NCBI GenBank assembly: GCA_035997675.1
Contig: DASYIJ010000075.1
Span: forward strand, 1 to 9,834
Direction: 5' to 3'
Length of the DNA: 9,834 bases
DNA from: JALYZC01 sp035997675
GTDB lineage: Bacteria; Actinomycetota; Thermoleophilia; Solirubrobacterales; Solirubrobacteraceae
Shown here piece by piece: positions 6,492 through 9,834 of this stretch (its first letter is position 1; each line of letters begins with the position of its first letter). The notes under the pieces are model-generated. The model saw only the letters and a program-made list of their open reading frames with translations, made no database searches and was not told the DNA's origin. The translations under genes and the position numbers were made by a program.

Positions 6492-7960
6492 CCCCGTTGG
6501 CCGTGCTCCTCGGCGCGACGTCGCTGCTCGCGGGGGTCACCGGCGCCTGGTCGCCGTGTGGGTTCTCGATGGTCGACACGCTCGCGAGCGGCGGCGGGCG
6601 ACGGCGCGTGACCCTCGTGTCGTGCGCGACGTTCGCGTGCGGCGCGCTCCTCGGCGGCGTGGTGACGTTCGGGACGCTCAGCCTCGTCGGCGCTGTCCTG
6701 CGCGGCGTCGGCGCCGTCGCCCCGGTCGCGGTGGCGGCCGCGATCGCCGGCGCCGCGGCGCTCGGCGAGGCGCGCGGAGTGCGGATCGTGCCGCAGGTGC
6801 GCCGCCAGGTGCCCGAGGCCTGGCGGCGAGCGCTCCCGCTTCCGCTGGCGGCGTGGCTGTACGGGATCCTGCTGGGACTCGGCTTCACGACGTTCGTACT
6901 GACGCTCGCCGTATGGGCGCTCGCGGGCATCTGCGTCGCCCTCGGCGAGCCCGAGCTCGGAGTCGTGATCGGCCTGGGCTTCGGTGTCGGGCGCGCGCTG
7001 CCCGTCGTCGCACTGGCGCCGGTGGCCCGCCGCCCGATCGGCGTGCGCGCGGTCGCCCTCATGGCCGAGCGCCCGTTCGTGCTTCGCGGCCTGCGCCTCG
7101 CCGACGGCGCGGGCCTGGCGGCCTGCGCGGCGGTGATGGCCGCCGCGCCCGCCGAGGCCGCGGTCGTGGTCGCCTCCGGCAGCGACCCGAGCGCGGCCGG
7201 GAACGACCTCGCGTGGCAGGCGCCGGACGGCACGGGGATGCTCCGCCGCCTCGGCCGCGTGGTCACGCTGCCGGGAGAGGATCCGGCGATCGGCGGGCGA
7301 TTGATCGCCTGGCATCGCGGGTCCCTGGTGACCGTCGCCCGCCGCGACGCCCTGGCGCCGGCGATAACGGTGCGCGTCCGCGGCGTCGACGAGCTCGCCG
7401 TCTCGGACCGCTGGCTCGTGTACCGCACCCGCGGCGAGCTCTGGGGGCGCCGGCTGGCGTCGCCGCGCCGGGCTCTGCACATCACGCGCGCGCGGGGCGG
7501 CGGCCAGGTCGGCCGCCCCATGCTCAACGGGGACACCGTCGTCTTCAGCGTCACCGGGCCCGCCGGAAGCGCGATCTCGGCCGTCGACCTGCGCCGCCGC
7601 CGCGGCCGCGTCATCCGCAGGACCGGCTCGAGCCAGTTCCTCAATCCGTCGCTGTACGCCGGGCACCTGCTCTACGTCGGCGAGTCCGACTGCTCCCAGC
7701 TCCTCCGGCTCGGCCGACCGGACAGCCGCCGCGAGCGGTTCCTGGTCTCGCTTGCGCCGATTGCCCGCCACGACGCCGGGCACGAGCACGGGCTCACCCC
7801 CCAGGGCTCCGAGACCGGCATCTGCCCGGGCGGGAGCCGGCGGGCGGCGCGCAGCGTGCTGTGGACGACCGCGCTGGCGCGGCACTACGCCTACGTGACC
7901 GTGCTTCGCTTCAGCGCGGCCGGGCTCGGGAGCCCGCGGATCCTGAGGGTGAGGCGCTGA
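6485..7960 (+). CDS. MauF/CcdA-like membrane protein fused to a beta-propeller-like exported domain
   Basis: This is a 491-residue protein from GTG 6485, overlapping the upstream frame by 7 bases; with no ribosome site, translation is probably coupled. Residues about 1-225 hold six or seven hydrophobic segments (near 3-20, 44-72, 76-94, 118-150 as two, 157-180, 207-225). WSPCGFS at 22-28 resembles the SPC motif of CcdA/DsbD-type thiol transporters, and Cys47, Cys52, Cys150 and Cys214 also lie in or near membrane segments. The gene order after a MauE-MauD fusion and a MauA-like gene suggests MauF, which is required for MADH maturation. Residues about 230-491 are soluble and show spaced beta-strand repeats (GNDLAWQAPDG at 239, GGRLIAWHRG at 270, SDRWLVYRTRGELW at 307, NGDTVVFSV at 348, AGHLLYVGE at 392), as in TolB-like propellers. 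Classical MauF lacks this domain. The MauF assignment is partly by context. Confidence 0.65.
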   Translation: MLTPLAVLLGATSLLAGVTGAWSPCGFSMVDTLASGGGRRRVTLVSCATFACGALLGGVVTFGTLSLVGAVLRGVGAVAPVAVAAAIAGAAALGEARGVRIVPQVRRQVPEAWRRALPLPLAAWLYGILLGLGFTTFVLTLAVWALAGICVALGEPELGVVIGLGFGVGRALPVVALAPVARRPIGVRAVALMAERPFVLRGLRLADGAGLAACAAVMAAAPAEAAVVVASGSDPSAAGNDLAWQAPDGTGMLRRLGRVVTLPGEDPAIGGRLIAWHRGSLVTVARRDALAPAITVRVRGVDELAVSDRWLVYRTRGELWGRRLASPRRALHITRARGGGQVGRPMLNGDTVVFSVTGPAGSAISAVDLRRRRGRVIRRTGSSQFLNPSLYAGHLLYVGESDCSQLLRLGRPDSRRERFLVSLAPIARHDAGHEHGLTPQGSETGICPGGSRRAARSVLWTTALARHYAYVTVLRFSAAGLGSPRILRVRR

Positions 7961-8317
7961 TCAGACCCGGCCGCGCATGAACCGCGCGAGGAAGCCGAGT
8001 CCCAACCCGAACACGATCAGGGCGAGCAGGGCCGGGACGCCGCGCTTGACCCAGCGGCTGTCGTCGCCGGCGACGATGCCCTGGAACGGCGAGACCAGCG
8101 CATCGTTTCCCTTGTCGATCGCCTCGCGGACCGAGCCGTGGTCCTTCGCGCGCTGCGCCGCCGCGGCGGGTGCAGGATTGGCCTCGAGGTCCTGGGCGAG
8201 CTTGGCCTGATTGTTCGCCGACGCTCCGTTGAGCTCGTCGACGGCGAACAGACCAAACGAGACGATCACCACGGCGCCGGCGAGGATCGCGGCGATTCGC
8301 AGGATCCGCTCGAGCAC
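7961..8317 (-). CDS. Small two-helix membrane protein of unknown function
   Basis: This is a 118-residue protein from GTG 8317. It has one hydrophobic helix at each end (about 6-26, and 92-112 followed by ARFMRGRV). Between them is an Ala-, Asn- and Gln-rich soluble segment of about 65 residues (DELNGASANNQAKLAQDLEANP, then two short charged helices). Both termini are basic beside the helices, so they are probably cytoplasmic with the middle outside. I do not recognise a family. The gene starts at leaderless distance from a -10 box and diverges from pyrE. Its stop codon directly abuts the stop of the mau-like cluster (TGATCA at 7958-7963). Codon use and GC-rich third positions match the neighbours, which supports it as a real gene. 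Confidence 0.72.
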   Translation of the reverse strand: MLERILRIAAILAGAVVIVSFGLFAVDELNGASANNQAKLAQDLEANPAPAAAAQRAKDHGSVREAIDKGNDALVSPFQGIVAGDDSRWVKRGVPALLALIVFGLGLGFLARFMRGRV

Positions 8318-8322
8318 CGGGC

Positions 8323-8329
8323 TAGGATA
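8323..8329. promoter_or_regulatory. Symmetric, possibly bidirectional -10 element TAGGATA between pyrE and the small membrane protein
   Basis: On the plus strand TAGGAT (8323-8328) lies 8 bases before a GTG at 8337 and 52 bases before the pyrE start. On the minus strand the same bases give TATCCT (8329-8324), 6 bases before the GTG at 8317. Both fit TANNNT. The two predicted start points diverge from one 7-base element. No -35 hexamer is obvious on either side. Confidence 0.5.
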
Positions 8330-8336
8330 CGGCGCC

Positions 8337-8384
8337 GTGCAGCGGCTCCTCGACGGACGTTGGATCGACAGGGCGCGCCGGTGA
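8337..8384 (+). CDS. Possible 15-codon leader ORF overlapping the pyrE start
   Basis: GTG at 8337 opens a frame reading VQRLLDGRWIDRARR and stopping at TGA 8382-8384. The stop overlaps the pyrE start as GTGA (8381-8384). The GTG lies where a transcript from the TAGGAT box would begin, so it could be translated leaderlessly and feed ribosomes to pyrE. There is nothing conserved to recognise. It may simply be chance sequence in a 44-base leader. Confidence 0.25.
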   Translation: MQRLLDGRWIDRARR

Positions 8385-8926
8385 GCGCCCGCGAAAGTCT
8401 CGTCGGCGCGCTGCGCGAGCACGCCCTGGTGATCGGCGACGTCACCCTGTCCAGCGGCGCCACCGCGTCGTACTACGTGGACGCCAAGCGCGCGATCCTG
8501 CGCCCGGACGGTTTCGCCGCACTCGGCGAGCTGATGGCCGAGCAGGCGGCCCAGCTCGGCGCGACCGCCGTCGGCGGCCTGACCATGGGAGCCGATCCCG
8601 TCGCCTGCGCCGCGCTCGCCGGCGGCGCGCGGGTCAAGGCCTTCTTCGTGCGCAAGGAGACCAAGCAGCACGGGTTGATGCGCCGTATCGAGGGCCCGCC
8701 GCTCGAGGCGGAGGACCGCTGCCTCGTCGTCGAGGACGTGGTCACGACCGGCGGGTCGACCCTGCGCGCGATCGAGGCGCTCCAGGACGCGGGCCACGAG
8801 ATCTGCGGGGTGGTGTGCGTCCTGGACCGGCTGGCGGGCGGCGGCGAGGCGATCGCCCAGGCCGCGGGGGCGCCCTACGTCGCGCTCACGACGATCGACG
8901 ACGTGTATCCGGACCGGCCCGCCTAG
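8381..8926 (+). CDS. pyrE: Orotate phosphoribosyltransferase
   Basis: This is a 181-residue enzyme of de novo pyrimidine synthesis, which joins orotate and PRPP to make orotidine 5'-phosphate. The PRPP-binding motif VVEDVVTTGGST is at 116-127. The flexible loop FVRKETKQHG at 89-98 carries the catalytic Lys/Arg/His residues, and SSGATASYYVDAKRA at 24-38 is the orotate-side signature. The length is typical of the shorter bacterial form (the E. coli enzyme is a little over 210). GTG 8381 is chosen because AGGG sits 7 bases upstream (8370-8373) and because the N-terminus then aligns with the family. It stands alone here, not in a pyrimidine operon. Its stop TAG overlaps the stop of the convergent lipoprotein gene in a CTAG palindrome. 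Confidence 0.95.
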   Translation: MSARESLVGALREHALVIGDVTLSSGATASYYVDAKRAILRPDGFAALGELMAEQAAQLGATAVGGLTMGADPVACAALAGGARVKAFFVRKETKQHGLMRRIEGPPLEAEDRCLVVEDVVTTGGSTLRAIEALQDAGHEICGVVCVLDRLAGGGEAIAQAAGAPYVALTTIDDVYPDRPA

Positions 8927-9516
8927 GCGCCGGCCGGCCGCCCGCGGAACGAGCGCAGGATGACCTCGAGGTAGGGCTGGTAGCGCGCCGCCGGGATGGC
9001 CGCGCTCCGAAACACCGCCAGCGTGTAGGTGACGATGCCGGGCCGGTGTAGGGCGTACAGGGTGATCGCCTGGCGCACGCGCGTGCGCGTGAACGTGCCC
9101 GTCGCGGTCACGCGGGCCGCCGGATAGCGCAGCCCGGGCATCGGCCGGGCGCGGCCGGCGCGCAGGTCGCGATAGCCGCTGAGGTGGCGCACGGTGCTCT
9201 CCAGGTACATCGCCGGCGGGTCGGCCTTTCCGTCGCTGCTGCGGTCCGCCGACACGGCCACGGCGAGCGCCCGGTCCCTCGACCGGATGAGGGCGCTGCC
9301 CGCCGAGCGTCCGGTCGTCCAACCGGGCGGCAACGAGAGTGAGAAGCCTCCCGCCGTGTTCACCACACGGGTCCATCCCCGCGGCGGCGCGGCCGGAGCA
9401 TCGGCGGTCTCCTTCGCCGCGGGATCGCGAGCGGGGGACGAGGAGGAGGACGAGCCGCCGCACCCGGCGGGCGCCGCGGCCAGGACGAGGCAGACCAGGA
9501 GAGGGCGCCACCGCAC
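8923..9516 (-). CDS. Lipoprotein with PsbP/DUF1795-like domain
   Basis: This 197-residue protein has a lipoprotein signal: MRWRPLLVCLVLAAAPAGC, with lipobox APAGC and the lipidated Cys19, followed by a Gly/Ser-rich tether to about residue 45. The rest resembles a Mog1/PsbP-like fold: it opens with GGFSLSLPPGWTTG at 56-69, continues with beta-strands, and closes with ITLYALHRPGIVTYTLAVF at 151-169 and YLEVILRSFRG at 182-192. Such domains are common in actinobacterial lipoproteins with no assigned function. GTG 9516 is the only start giving the signal peptide. It is 3 bases after the end of the tRNA-Arg gene on the same strand, so no ribosome site exists outside the tRNA itself. The stop overlaps pyrE by 4 bases. 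Confidence 0.82.
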   Translation of the reverse strand: MRWRPLLVCLVLAAAPAGCGGSSSSSSPARDPAAKETADAPAAPPRGWTRVVNTAGGFSLSLPPGWTTGRSAGSALIRSRDRALAVAVSADRSSDGKADPPAMYLESTVRHLSGYRDLRAGRARPMPGLRYPAARVTATGTFTRTRVRQAITLYALHRPGIVTYTLAVFRSAAIPAARYQPYLEVILRSFRGRPAGA

Positions 9517-9519
9517 GAA

Positions 9520-9594
<75 letters not shown>

Positions 9595-9603
9595 GCGGGG
9601 GCG

Positions 9604-9609
9604 ATTGTA
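9604..9609 (-). promoter_or_regulatory. -10 box TACAAT of the tRNA-Arg gene
   Basis: TACAAT on the minus strand matches five of six consensus positions and stands 9 bases before the mature tRNA 5' end. That leaves a very short 5' leader for RNase P to remove. A T-rich patch about 17 bases further upstream (GTTTTT) may serve as a weak -35. The same promoter would also transcribe the lipoprotein gene that follows the tRNA. Confidence 0.6.
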
Positions 9610-9677
9610 CGCGCGGGCCAACGGTGAAAAACCTCCCCTGTTTCGCACCGCGGGCAGGGAAATCCGCAGGCAGCCGG

Positions 9678-9683
9678 TATATG
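9678..9683 (+). promoter_or_regulatory. Possible -10 box TATATG for the right-edge lipoprotein gene
   Basis: TATATG lies in the 116-base gap between the tRNA and the divergent lipoprotein. It is an AT-rich patch in otherwise GC-rich sequence, about 27 bases before the ATG, leaving a leader of roughly 20 bases that contains AGAAGGGA. There is no clear -35, so the call is tentative. Confidence 0.35.
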
Positions 9684-9710
9684 GAGGAGTCAAAGGCTGA
9701 GAAGGGAACA

Positions 9711-9834
9711 ATGGGACGACGGAGCATTGTGCGCAGCCTGCTCGCGTTCGGCCTGCTCGGCGCCATCGTGGGCGCACCGGCCGTCCTGGCGGGCTGCGGC
9801 GGTGGGGGCGCGGGCAGGACCGGCGGTCAGATCA
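9711..9834 (+). CDS. N-terminus of a lipoprotein, truncated by window edge
   Basis: Only 41 residues are visible. They form a basic n-region (MGRRSIVRS), a hydrophobic core and the lipobox VLAGC with the lipidated Cys at residue 29, then a glycine-rich linker (GGGGAGRTGGQI). The ATG at 9711 has AGAAGGGA a few bases upstream; an in-frame ATG at 9681 would add ten charged residues that spoil the signal peptide. A lipobox followed by a Gly-rich stretch leading into GGxI is common at the start of ABC-transporter solute-binding proteins, but the part that would prove this is missing. Confidence 0.75.
   Translation, partial: MGRRSIVRSLLAFGLLGAIVGAPAVLAGCGGGGAGRTGGQI

Noticed and set aside
7961..9511. 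A 516-codon minus-strand frame extending through pyrE to the tRNA
   Set aside because: Only its last 118 codons, from GTG 8317, make a plausible protein. The rest lies opposite pyrE and out of frame with the lipoprotein, and is low-complexity.
9635..9662. Short inverted repeat CCCTG/CAGGG between the tRNA and the right-edge lipoprotein
   Set aside because: It is only five pairs with a long loop and no T-run, which is common by chance at this GC content.

Overview
The window is very GC-rich, and almost all of it is coding. Long spurious open frames run opposite or out of frame with the real genes, as expected at this GC content. GTG starts are common, several genes begin a few bases after a TANNNT -10 box (leaderless-type starts), and lipoproteins and cell-wall enzymes are prominent. 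This fits a high-GC actinobacterium. The mix of a mau-like cluster with a PIG-V-type glycosyltransferase and CTAGNNT promoters makes me think of the Thermoleophilia (Solirubrobacterales and relatives). That placement is an inference; no rRNA or marker gene here settles it.

Layout, left to right. (1) The start of a class A penicillin-binding protein lies on the minus strand and is cut by the window edge. (2) A divergent plus-strand operon of three tightly spaced genes follows: a PIG-V-like polytopic mannosyltransferase, a HAD-superfamily hydrolase and a CPBP (CAAX-type) intramembrane protease. (3) Next is a separately promoted L,D-transpeptidase with a peptidoglycan-binding domain. (4) A three-gene cluster with overlapping frames (5039-7960) looks like a compact methylamine-utilisation (mau) module: a MauE-MauD fusion, a Tat-exported protein resembling the methylamine dehydrogenase light chain, and a MauF/CcdA-like membrane domain fused to a beta-propeller-like exported domain. 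(5) On the minus strand, abutting that cluster stop-to-stop, is a small two-helix membrane protein. (6) Divergent from it and sharing a symmetric -10 box is pyrE (orotate phosphoribosyltransferase). (7) Convergent with pyrE is a PsbP-like lipoprotein gene, whose start codon lies 3 bases after the end of a tRNA-Arg(CCU) gene on the same strand. (8) The 5' end of a second lipoprotein gene, divergent from the tRNA, runs off the right edge.

The most interesting part is the mau-like cluster. The three proteins together carry what looks like the biogenesis machinery for a disulfide-rich exported redox subunit: a thioredoxin-like domain with CPMC, the MauE membrane domain with CGC, and a membrane domain with an SPCG motif. 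The subunit itself keeps the Trp-x3-Cys and Asp-Cys-Cys signatures of the methylamine dehydrogenase small subunit. By eye, however, it has Tyr where the second cofactor Trp of tryptophan tryptophylquinone (TTQ) should be, plus a long repeat-rich insertion. No MauG diheme enzyme and no separate heavy chain are in the window. The cluster may therefore make a related protein with a different or no quinone cofactor.

Other points are transcriptional. A CTAGNNT -10-like box precedes three genes. One such box is symmetric and could fire both ways. Two convergent gene pairs meet at palindromic stop codons with no space for a terminator. The tRNA-lipoprotein arrangement could yield a leaderless mRNA after tRNA processing.
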